From: Pseudomonas sp. PDM14
GTDB lineage: Bacteria > Pseudomonadota > Gammaproteobacteria > Pseudomonadales > Pseudomonadaceae
Direction of reading: 5' to 3'
Assembly: GCF_014851905.1 (NCBI RefSeq)
Contig: NZ_JACVAQ010000002.1
Span: 248,001-312,000 of the forward strand
Length of the DNA stretch: 64,000 nucleotides
The translations under genes and the position numbers were made by a program. The notes beneath the pieces are model-generated. The model was not told the origin of the DNA. It saw nothing but the letters and a program-made list of their open reading frames with translations, and did no database searches. Of this stretch, positions 57,903-64,000 are shown piece by piece. Numbering within the stretch: the first letter of the stretch is position 1; every line of letters begins with the position of its first letter.

Positions 57903-58760
57903 TTAGCCGTTGACCACCGCGCCACCGTTCACATGCAGCACCTGGCCGCTGACGTAGGACGAGTCGGAGCAACCCAGGTAGACGAACGCCGGTGCCACTT
58001 CGGCCGGCTGGCCAGGGCGCTGCATGGGGGTTTCCGCACCGAAGCTGGCGACCTTGTCGGCATCGAAGGTCGAGGGAATCAGCGGCGTCCAGATCGGCCC
58101 TGGCGCCACCGCGTTGACGCGGATATTGCGCGGCGCCAGGTTCTGCGCCAGCGAGCGGGTGAAGGAGACGATCGAGCCCTTGGTCGAGGAGTAGTCGAGC
58201 AGCGTGGCATTGCCCTTGTAGGCGGTGATCGAGGCGGTATTGATGATCGCCGAACCGGCCTGCATGTGCGGCAGCGCTGCCTTGGTCAGCTGGAACATGG
58301 CGAACATATTGGTGCGGAAGGTCTGTTCCCACTGGTCTTCGCTGATGTCTTCGAGGCGCTCCTGCGGGTGCTGCTCGGCGGCATTGTTGACCACCAGGTC
58401 GAGGTGCCCCCAGCGCGCCATGGTTTCCTCCACCACCTTGCGGCAGAAGCCCTCGCTGGCCGCGTCCCCCGAATACAGCACCGCCTCGCGGCCGCATGCA
58501 TTAACCGCGTCACGGGTGATCTCGGCGTCCTCATGCTCGTTGAGGTAGACGATCACCACGTCCGCCCCCTCGCGGGCGTAGTGCACCGCCACGGCCCGGC
58601 CGATGCCGCTGTCGCCACCGGTGATGATCGCCACCTTGCCCTCCAGCTTTCCCGCTGCGCGGTAGTCGTCGCTGATGTACACCGGCTGCGGGTGCATGGC
58701 GCTTTCCAGGCCCGGCTGACGGTCCTGGTGCTGGGCTGGCAGGGTCTGCTTGTCGCTCAT
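57903..58760 (-). CDS. Short-chain dehydrogenase/reductase, YdaD/YhdF-like stress type
   Basis: A 285-residue SDR with an N-terminal extension of about 40 residues before the Rossmann core. The cofactor loop is TGGDSGIG (47-54), the structural motif is NNAA, and the catalytic YxxxK is in LDYSSTKGS with the serine in NTASITAY. The extension and GKVAIITGGDSGIGRAVAVH place it with general-stress SDRs of the YhdF/YghA group. ATG 58760 has GAGGAG 7 bases upstream. It lies between ligD and glgE on the same strand. Substrate unknown. Confidence 0.87.
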   Translation of the reverse strand: MSDKQTLPAQHQDRQPGLESAMHPQPVYISDDYRAAGKLEGKVAIITGGDSGIGRAVAVHYAREGADVVIVYLNEHEDAEITRDAVNACGREAVLYSGDAASEGFCRKVVEETMARWGHLDLVVNNAAEQHPQERLEDISEDQWEQTFRTNMFAMFQLTKAALPHMQAGSAIINTASITAYKGNATLLDYSSTKGSIVSFTRSLAQNLAPRNIRVNAVAPGPIWTPLIPSTFDADKVASFGAETPMQRPGQPAEVAPAFVYLGCSDSSYVSGQVLHVNGGAVVNG

Positions 58761-58867
58761 CTCGTTCTCCTCGGTCAGGTTAAGTCTCACGGTCTGGTAG
58801 GGTCGTCGGACGGCAAGCTCATTGCTGCGCGCGGCGTACCGATTGGCTGATCAATGCATCCCGGGAT

Positions 58868-58915
58868 GCTCCGCGTCCGCTTGCGCCGCGCCTGGGCCCA
58901 TGACGCGGAGCGTCA
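58868..58915. repeat. Overlapping inverted repeats downstream of ligD
   Basis: GCTCCGCGTC (58868-58877) pairs with GACGCGGAGC (58902-58911), and the right arm can instead fold locally as TGACGC-GGA-GCGTCA (58901-58915). The GCTCCGCG/CGCGGAGC core resembles the repeat at 50062-50166, so this may be a decayed copy. Confidence 0.5.
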
Positions 58916-58956
58916 ATCCCTCAGTCGCTTCGCAGGGAAGCCCTCCAGGCGCGCGC

Positions 58957-61563
58957 TCAAACCGGCTCGGCCCCCAGGCGTTCCCACAGGGCCTTGGTGA
59001 TGCGCTGGCGATTGCTGTACCCGGCCCAGGGATCACCCTTGAGCGCGCTCAGGCGCTTCTGCAGGTTGCCGACGTGCCACTGGTTCGAGGCGCGCAGGCC
59101 ATCCAGCTCATCACGGGCAATCGGCACCGACACCGGTAGCCCAGGCCGCGCGCGCACCGAGTAGGCGGCCACGGTGCTGGCGCCGCGGCCGTTGCGCAGG
59201 TAGTCGACGAAGATCTTGCCGACCCGGTTCTTCGGCCCCGAGGTGGCGGTGAAGCGCTCCGGCAATTGCGTGGCGAGAAACTGGGCGATGGCCTTGGCGA
59301 ACGCCTTCACCGTGTCCCAGCCGGCATGCCGCGCCAGCGGCACGATGATGTGCATGCCCTTGCCGCCGCTGGTCTTCAGGTACGCATCCAGGCCCAGCTC
59401 GTCGAGCACGCTGAGGGTCAGGCGCGTAGCTTCGAGCATGCTGCGCCAGGGCAGCGCGGCGTCCGGGTCGAGATCCAAAACGAAATGGTCCGGCTTCTCG
59501 ATGCTCGAACTGGTGGCGCCCCAGGTGTGCAACTCGATCGTGCCCATCTGCACCGCACCGACCAGCGCCGGCACCGAGTCGATCTCCATCAGCCGGTCAT
59601 GGCCGGGATCGAGAATCGGATCGAGGTGCTTGATGTGCGGGATGGCCAGGCGTTCGGCGTGTTTCTGGAAGAACAGCTCACCGCCGACGCCATCCGGCGC
59701 GCGGACGATGGACACTGGGCGGTTGTCGAGGAACGGCAGCAACCACTCGGCGATCTCGCTGTAGAAGCGCGCCAGGTCGACCTTACGCATGCCACTCTGG
59801 CTGTCGATCACCCGCTCGGGATGGCTGATCGGCACCCCGGCGACGTTTTCGCGGCCCTTGCCGCCTGAGCGCGACGCGGTTTTATCGACCTTGGCCGTCT
59901 TGGCCGCTTTGCCGGGTTTGTCTGCCGACTGGTCTGCCGCACGCGAGCCCTGCCCCGGCGTGCGCGGCAACTCACGGACGATCTCGCCAGCCGGCTTGTC
60001 GCTGCGCAGGGCGATGAATGCGGCCTGGCGCACGATGCCTTCACGGGTCCATTCGGCGAACTCCACTTCGCCGACCAGGCTCGGTTCGATCCATTGCACC
60101 GCACGCGCCTGGGCACCGCGGAGTGCAGTCGCGAGCGGCGTATCGGCACGTTCCAGCTCGCGCATGCGGCCGTGCAGCTGGGTCAGCGTCGCTTCATTGA
60201 AACCGGTGCCGACACGCCCGGCGTAGACCAGGCCGTCGCCCTCGTTGACCGCCAGCAGCAAGGCGCCAAAGCCGCTGCGACTGCCCTGCGGGGCGGTGTA
60301 GCCGACGATGACGAACTCCTGGCGCAGACGGCACTTGAGCTTGATCCAGTCGTCGCTGCGGCGCGATACGTAGCGGCTGCCGGCGCGTTTGCCGATCACC
60401 CCTTCCAGCGACATGGCGCAGGCACTTGCGACGATGTCGCCGTGCTGCACGGCAAACGCCTCGGAGAACCGCAACGGACCACTGCGCCGCCGGCCGAGCA
60501 GTTTCTTCAGCTCGGCGCGGCGCTGCTCCAGCGGCTGCTCGCGCAGGTCGTGACCATCGTGGAACGGCAGGTCGAAGACGAAGTACAGGATGTCGTTGCT
60601 GAGCCCCGCATCAAAGGCGTTCTGCAGCGCCTGGAAGTCCGGCAGGCCGTCGTCGTTGAGCACCACCACCTCGCCGTCGAGCCAGCCGTCCTGCAAGCCC
60701 AGCGCCTCTATCGCCCGGGCCTGTTGCGGCAGTTTGGCGGTCCAGTCATGGCCGTTGCGGGTGAACAGCCGCACCTCGTTGTCCAGCACGCGGGCGAGGA
60801 TGCGGTAACCGTCGAACTTGATCTCGTACAGCCAGTCGCCTTCCGGTGGGCGCTCGGCGAGGGTCGCCAGCTGCGGCGAGAGGCTCTGCGGAATCGCCAC
60901 GCGAGCCTGGTTGGCCGCGGCCTTCTGCGGTTTTGCAAGAGGCTTGCCGGCCGCCTTGCTCGCAGCCTTGGCCTTGCCCGCGCGGGGCGGCTTTTCGGCA
61001 AGCAGCGCGCCGGTGATCACGCTTTGCGGCAGCGCGTCGACGACGTTGTAGTCGGCGGCCTCGCGGGCGGTTTCATCGCGTTCCTTGATCAGCAGCCACT
61101 GCTCCTTGTCGCCACTGCCGCGCAGGTGGGTGCGCACCAGGTTCCAGTCGCCCGCGAGCTTCTCGCCGATCAGGGTGAACTTGAGCTTGCCGGCCTTGTA
61201 CGCGGCCGCCGGGTCGCTCAGCGGCTGCCAGACGCCGTGATCCCAGACGATCACATCGCCGGCGCCATACTGGCCCTTGGGAATCGTGCCCTCGAAGCTG
61301 GCGTAGCCCAGCGGGTGGTCTTCCACGTGCACCGCCAGGCGCTTGTCCTTGGGATCGAGGCTCGGGCCTTTGGGAATCGCCCAGCTCTTCAGCGTGCCGT
61401 CGAGTTCCAGGCGAAAGTCGTAGTGCAGGTGGCTGGCGTCGTGTTTCTGGATCACGAAGCGCAGTGCGCCAGCCTTGCGCTTGCCGCTGCGCCTGGCCTC
61501 GGCCGGCTCCGAGGTGATGTCGAAGTTGCGCTTGCGGCTGTATTCACTCTGGGGCTTGGCCAT
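58957..61563 (-). CDS. ligD: ATP-dependent DNA ligase LigD (phosphoesterase-ligase-polymerase)
   Basis: An 868-residue three-domain enzyme of bacterial non-homologous end joining. Order: 3'-phosphoesterase (about 30-165; IQKHDASHLHYDFRLE), ATP ligase (about 225-520; adenylated Lys249 in EIKFDGYRI), then primase-like polymerase (about 575-860; FVLDLDPDAALPW supplies the metal-binding Asp pair). This domain order is the Pseudomonas type. Low-complexity Ala/Lys linkers lie at about 192-220 and 535-560. It starts 20 bases after the ku stop, so the two are co-transcribed. RpoS-dependent, stationary-phase repair is known in related species. Confidence 0.95.
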   Translation of the reverse strand: MAKPQSEYSRKRNFDITSEPAEARRSGKRKAGALRFVIQKHDASHLHYDFRLELDGTLKSWAIPKGPSLDPKDKRLAVHVEDHPLGYASFEGTIPKGQYGAGDVIVWDHGVWQPLSDPAAAYKAGKLKFTLIGEKLAGDWNLVRTHLRGSGDKEQWLLIKERDETAREAADYNVVDALPQSVITGALLAEKPPRAGKAKAASKAAGKPLAKPQKAAANQARVAIPQSLSPQLATLAERPPEGDWLYEIKFDGYRILARVLDNEVRLFTRNGHDWTAKLPQQARAIEALGLQDGWLDGEVVVLNDDGLPDFQALQNAFDAGLSNDILYFVFDLPFHDGHDLREQPLEQRRAELKKLLGRRRSGPLRFSEAFAVQHGDIVASACAMSLEGVIGKRAGSRYVSRRSDDWIKLKCRLRQEFVIVGYTAPQGSRSGFGALLLAVNEGDGLVYAGRVGTGFNEATLTQLHGRMRELERADTPLATALRGAQARAVQWIEPSLVGEVEFAEWTREGIVRQAAFIALRSDKPAGEIVRELPRTPGQGSRAADQSADKPGKAAKTAKVDKTASRSGGKGRENVAGVPISHPERVIDSQSGMRKVDLARFYSEIAEWLLPFLDNRPVSIVRAPDGVGGELFFQKHAERLAIPHIKHLDPILDPGHDRLMEIDSVPALVGAVQMGTIELHTWGATSSSIEKPDHFVLDLDPDAALPWRSMLEATRLTLSVLDELGLDAYLKTSGGKGMHIIVPLARHAGWDTVKAFAKAIAQFLATQLPERFTATSGPKNRVGKIFVDYLRNGRGASTVAAYSVRARPGLPVSVPIARDELDGLRASNQWHVGNLQKRLSALKGDPWAGYSNRQRITKALWERLGAEPV

Positions 61564-61583
61564 CGATCACCTCGGCGCGCCCG

Positions 61584-62462
61584 CTATTTGCGCGCGGCTG
61601 TCTTCTTGGTTGCGGGCTTGGCCGGGGCTTTCTTGGCGGGCGCCTTGGCCGCTGCGGGCTTCTTTTCCCGGGTCTTGCCACCGAGACTGCGCTTGAGCAG
61701 TTCGGTGAGGTCGATGACATCGGCGCTGCGCCGTCCCTCCTCCTCGGCCACGCCTTGCACCTCGGCGATCTTGCCTTCGCTGGCCTTCTGCTCGACCAGT
61801 TGCATGATCTTTTCCTCGAAGGTGTCGTGGTACTCATCGGGCTGCCAGCTGCCGCTCATGTCCTTGACCAGGCGCTTGGCCATGTCCAGTTCGCGCTTGT
61901 CCAGCTTCGGCGATGTCACCGCGCTGGGCAGTTCCAGGTGCTCGACGCTGCGCACCTCGGACGGCCAGCGCAGCATCACCAGCGCCAGGGCGGCATCCAT
62001 CGGCAGGAGCACGGCCAGGTGCTGCTTGGTGTGCAGGATGACGTTGGCCAAGGCGACCTTGCCGGTGCTGATCAGGGTTTCACGCAGCAGCGCATAGACC
62101 TTCTCGCCGCGCTTGTCGGGGGCGAGGAAATACGGCGTGTCGATGTGCTGCAGCGGCACCTCGGCACTGTCGACGAAGGAGAAGATGTCGATGGTCTGGG
62201 TCGAGGTCGGGTGCGCCGAGCGGATTTCCTCCTCGCTGAGCACCACGTAGCGGCCTTTCTCGTACTGCACGCCCTTGGCGATGTGCTCCTTGCTGACTTC
62301 CTTGCCGGTAACCTTGTTCACACGCTTGTAGCCGACCGGCTCCATGCTGCGCTCGTCCAGCCAGTCGAAGTCCACGCCCTGGCGGGTGGTGGCGGAGACC
62401 AGGGCCACGGGAATGTGCACCAGGCCAAAACTGATCGCCCCTTTCCAGATTGCTCGTGCCAT
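61584..62462 (-). CDS. ku: Non-homologous end-joining protein Ku
   Basis: A 292-residue bacterial Ku homodimer subunit that binds DNA ends and recruits LigD. The N-terminus MARAIWKGAISFGLVHIPVAL is diagnostic. The Ku core spans about residues 1-200, a lysine/alanine-rich tail (about 255-292, KKPAAAKAPAKKAPAK) forms the extended basic C-terminus that supports DNA binding and end threading. It is transcribed ahead of ligD and 35 bases after a small unknown gene. Confidence 0.95.
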   Translation of the reverse strand: MARAIWKGAISFGLVHIPVALVSATTRQGVDFDWLDERSMEPVGYKRVNKVTGKEVSKEHIAKGVQYEKGRYVVLSEEEIRSAHPTSTQTIDIFSFVDSAEVPLQHIDTPYFLAPDKRGEKVYALLRETLISTGKVALANVILHTKQHLAVLLPMDAALALVMLRWPSEVRSVEHLELPSAVTSPKLDKRELDMAKRLVKDMSGSWQPDEYHDTFEEKIMQLVEQKASEGKIAEVQGVAEEEGRRSADVIDLTELLKRSLGGKTREKKPAAAKAPAKKAPAKPATKKTAARK

Positions 62463-62497
62463 GGCGGCGCGTCCTCTCGGTTAACGGCCGGCCCTGG

Positions 62498-62740
62498 CTA
62501 CAGCGCCACGTCGTCGCAGTAAATGACCCGGCCTTCGGCGGTGATGTCGCGGATCTGTTGCAGCAGGTTGTCGGCGGCGGTTTCCGCCTCGCTCTCGCAG
62601 ACGCAGTCCAGGCCCACGACCCAGAGCACCTGCACATCGGCACCGGGCTGCTTGGGCTGGTATTCGATCAGCCCGACATAGCGGCGACCGTCGTTCATGG
62701 CGTCGGTCCAGGCGATGTGGTGTTGAAAGTTCTTGAACAT
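62498..62740 (-). CDS. Small conserved-type hypothetical protein upstream of ku
   Basis: An 80-residue soluble protein starting MFKNFQHHIAWTDAMNDGRR, with GGGAG 6 bases before the ATG at 62740. The sequence is acidic and predicted alpha/beta (RRYVGLIEYQPKQP, VLWVVGLDCVCESEAE, DNLLQQIRDITAEGRVIYCD). It has one CxC and no signal peptide or known motif. I do not recognise a family. Its position in the same strand and close spacing to ku suggests co-transcription with the end-joining genes. Confidence 0.6.
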   Translation of the reverse strand: MFKNFQHHIAWTDAMNDGRRYVGLIEYQPKQPGADVQVLWVVGLDCVCESEAETAADNLLQQIRDITAEGRVIYCDDVAL

Positions 62741-62814
62741 GCCAGGCTCCCGTTCGATCGATGCGCTTATCAGCTGGCTGCATGGTTTCTGAGCCACGCA
62801 GCGCGCAAAGAGTT

Positions 62815-63312
62815 TCAGTCTTCTTGCTTTGCCTGACGCTCGAAGCGTTCGACCAGATGCGGGATGAGATTGAGGATGACCAGCGCCAGCACCGTGCAGA
62901 ACACCGCCGTGCCTTCGCGGCCCAGGCCGCAGGCCACGCCGATAGCGGTGGTCAGCCAGATGCCGGCTGCCGTGGTCAGCCCCTTGACCTTGGTCAGGTC
63001 GTCGTTCTTCAGGATGGTACCGGCGCAGAGAAAGCCGATACCCGCCGCCACGCCCTGGATGACCCGGCTCAGGGCGTCCGGCTCGGCGCCGCGCTCGGCC
63101 AGGGCCAATACGAACAGCGCCGCGCCGACCGCGACCAGCATGTGGGTCCGGATACCGGCCGCCTTGCCCTGCTGCTCGCGCTCGAAACCGAGAATCGCAC
63201 CGAGCACGGCGGCCAGCGTCAAGCGCAGGACCACCCGGGTGGTGGTCTCGACTTCGCGCAGATCGGAAAACTCATCGACTATCGTCGCCCAGATGATTTC
63301 CAGGGTACTCAC
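62815..63312 (-). CDS. MgtC/SapB-family inner-membrane protein
   Basis: A 165-residue membrane protein with four to five hydrophobic helices. It has the MgtC family core RLTLAAVLGAILGFEREQQGKAAGIRTH, VAVGAALFVLA and GIGFLCAGTILK, but lacks the C-terminal ACT-like domain of Salmonella MgtC, as in YhiD/SapB. MgtC affects survival at low Mg2+ and inhibits ATP synthase in some bacteria; function here is unproven. It overlaps the small cysteine protein upstream by four bases. Confidence 0.87.
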   Translation of the reverse strand: MSTLEIIWATIVDEFSDLREVETTTRVVLRLTLAAVLGAILGFEREQQGKAAGIRTHMLVAVGAALFVLALAERGAEPDALSRVIQGVAAGIGFLCAGTILKNDDLTKVKGLTTAAGIWLTTAIGVACGLGREGTAVFCTVLALVILNLIPHLVERFERQAKQED

Positions 63313-63467
63313 GATGCCTTGCCAACCTTACCTTCCAGCACGTTGCCCGGCAGATAGCGGCTGGCGCCGCAGCGGCTGCAGGACTGGCACAGCAGATCTT
63401 CGTTGCCAAAATGCACCTGCATGGCATGGGCCCAGATACAACCGTTGATCAAACAAAGAAAAGTCAT
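63309..63467 (-). CDS. Small CxxC protein, DUF1660-like
   Basis: A 52-residue protein starting MTFLCLINGCIWAHAMQ, with GGAGG 5 bases before ATG 63467. Cysteines at positions 5 and 10, then CQSCSRCG, resemble the LCxxxGCxW...CxxCG arrangement of the DUF1660 family and suggest a small zinc ribbon. A longer frame is open upstream but without a ribosome-binding site. It overlaps the MgtC-like gene by four bases (ATGA), so the two are translated together. The function is unknown. Confidence 0.6.
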   Translation of the reverse strand: MTFLCLINGCIWAHAMQVHFGNEDLLCQSCSRCGASRYLPGNVLEGKVGKAS

Positions 63468-63642
63468 GACACCCTCCTCGGCATGCGCCGTGAGCACAGG
63501 TTTCATGAGTTTCGAGCGGCGTTTCAGGGTAAAGGTTTGAACAAATTCATCGGTGCAAAGAAAGCTGAACCAATTGCCGGGTCGCCAGGGTCTACAGCTA
63601 ACGACCTCGCCCGCTGGGCGAGACCAGTTACAGGGGACCATC

Positions 63643-63867
63643 ATGGCCAAGACCTACCGCTACCTGGTCAGCTACATCGCTGCCAACCAGCCGTGCTCGC
63701 GGGAAATCGAGAGTGAACAGGCCGGCCTCACGCCGCAGCAGGCCGAAGCGATCCTGTATGAGCTGCAGGACGCCAACGATCCCGGCGCGATCACCGATGT
63801 CCAGGTAACCGGCCTGTATGACGCCAAGCATGGCGGCAGCGAGCCCGGTCACTACCAGCAGCCCTGA
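63643..63867 (+). CDS. Small hypothetical protein (74 residues)
   Basis: A 74-residue soluble protein, MAKTYRYLVSYIAANQPCSR at the start and ending HGGSEPGHYQQP. The ATG follows CAGGGGA with 5-base spacing. A 7-bp hairpin (CTCGCCC-GCT-GGGCGAG, 63606-63622) lies just before the ribosome-binding site, and CTACAGCTAA (63592-63601) resembles an RpoS -10 region (CTATACTTAA). It is divergent from the CxxC/MgtC pair and 13 bases ahead of the next gene. No known family is recognised. Confidence 0.6.
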   Translation: MAKTYRYLVSYIAANQPCSREIESEQAGLTPQQAEAILYELQDANDPGAITDVQVTGLYDAKHGGSEPGHYQQP

Positions 63868-63880
63868 ACCGGTAGCGGCC

Positions 63881-64000
63881 ATGAAGAATCTCGAAACCCC
63901 CGCCCGCAAACTGGCCCTCTACGGTGCCACCGGCAGTGTTGGCAGCGCGCTGCTGGTCGAGGCCCTGAGCCGTCAGTATGAAACTACGGCAATCCTCAGC
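63881..64000 (+). CDS. NAD(P)-binding oxidoreductase, N-terminal part only
   Basis: Forty codons are present before the window ends. The sequence LALYGATGSVGSALLVEALSR contains the GATGxxG dinucleotide-binding loop of atypical SDR/NmrA-like NAD(P)H-binding proteins, starting at residue 14. It lies 13 bases after the small gene at 63643 and is probably in the same transcript. Substrate and full length cannot be judged. Confidence 0.65.
   Translation, partial: MKNLETPARKLALYGATGSVGSALLVEALSRQYETTAILS

Overview
The window is high-GC, densely coded chromosomal DNA from a Pseudomonas. The evidence is gene content and order: a muxABC-opmB-type efflux operon, a mexS/mexT/mexEF-oprN locus in the P. 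aeruginosa arrangement, and a trehalose/glycogen/Ku-LigD stress region laid out like the PA2138-PA2165 area of P. aeruginosa. Three families of short palindromic repeats typical of the genus also occur. The species is not determined; a P. mendocina/oleovorans-like lineage is only a guess. I saw no rRNA, tRNA, CRISPR array, prophage or insertion sequence.

Layout. 1-10.1 kb: end of tamB, thiol peroxidase tpx, and the muxA-muxB-muxC-opmB tripartite efflux operon, with a REP doublet wedged between muxB and muxC. 10.1-15.6 kb: a small periplasmic protein, a hipBA toxin-antitoxin pair controlled by three palindromes spaced exactly 50 bp apart, a LysR regulator divergent from a PACE efflux pump, a glycosyltransferase and dsbB. 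15.7-24.0 kb: oprN-mexF-mexE with mexT and divergent mexS; a second REP doublet fills the mexE-mexF gap. 24.2-30.4 kb: a thioredoxin-like protein, a possible leader peptide, a PotE-like antiporter with an AdiA-like amino-acid decarboxylase, an MscS-type channel and a CinA-type amidase.

30.7-44.5 kb is one run of tightly coupled plus-strand genes: glgA-treZ-malQ-treY-DUF2934-glgX, followed without a break by four genes of unknown joint purpose (acyl-CoA-dehydrogenase-like, PIG-L deacetylase, NodS-like methyltransferase, family 2 glycosyltransferase). 44.7-50.0 kb: a zinc alcohol dehydrogenase, DUF72 and a ybhP-clsB-ybhN-type lipid operon. 50.2-57.7 kb (minus strand): glgE, a treS-maltokinase fusion and glgB. 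57.9-63.5 kb (minus strand): an SDR, ligD, ku, a small unknown, an MgtC-like membrane protein and a small CxxC protein. The window ends in a small unknown gene and a truncated NAD(P)-binding protein.

How the genes fit together. TreS-maltokinase, GlgE and GlgB convert trehalose through maltose-1-phosphate to branched alpha-glucan. GlgX, MalQ, TreY and TreZ trim the glucan and release trehalose again, so the window encodes a reversible trehalose-glucan cycle. GlgA is present, but no glgC or glgP lies in the window. Candidate AlgU (sigma-22)-type promoters before glgE and before the alcohol dehydrogenase, the cardiolipin synthase, and Ku/LigD end joining suggest an envelope, osmotic or desiccation stress region. 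The least explained part is the four-gene deacetylase/methyltransferase/glycosyltransferase module fused to the glycogen operon. Its enzyme types resemble those that modify Nod-factor-type amino sugars, and it is my best candidate for an undescribed biosynthetic system.
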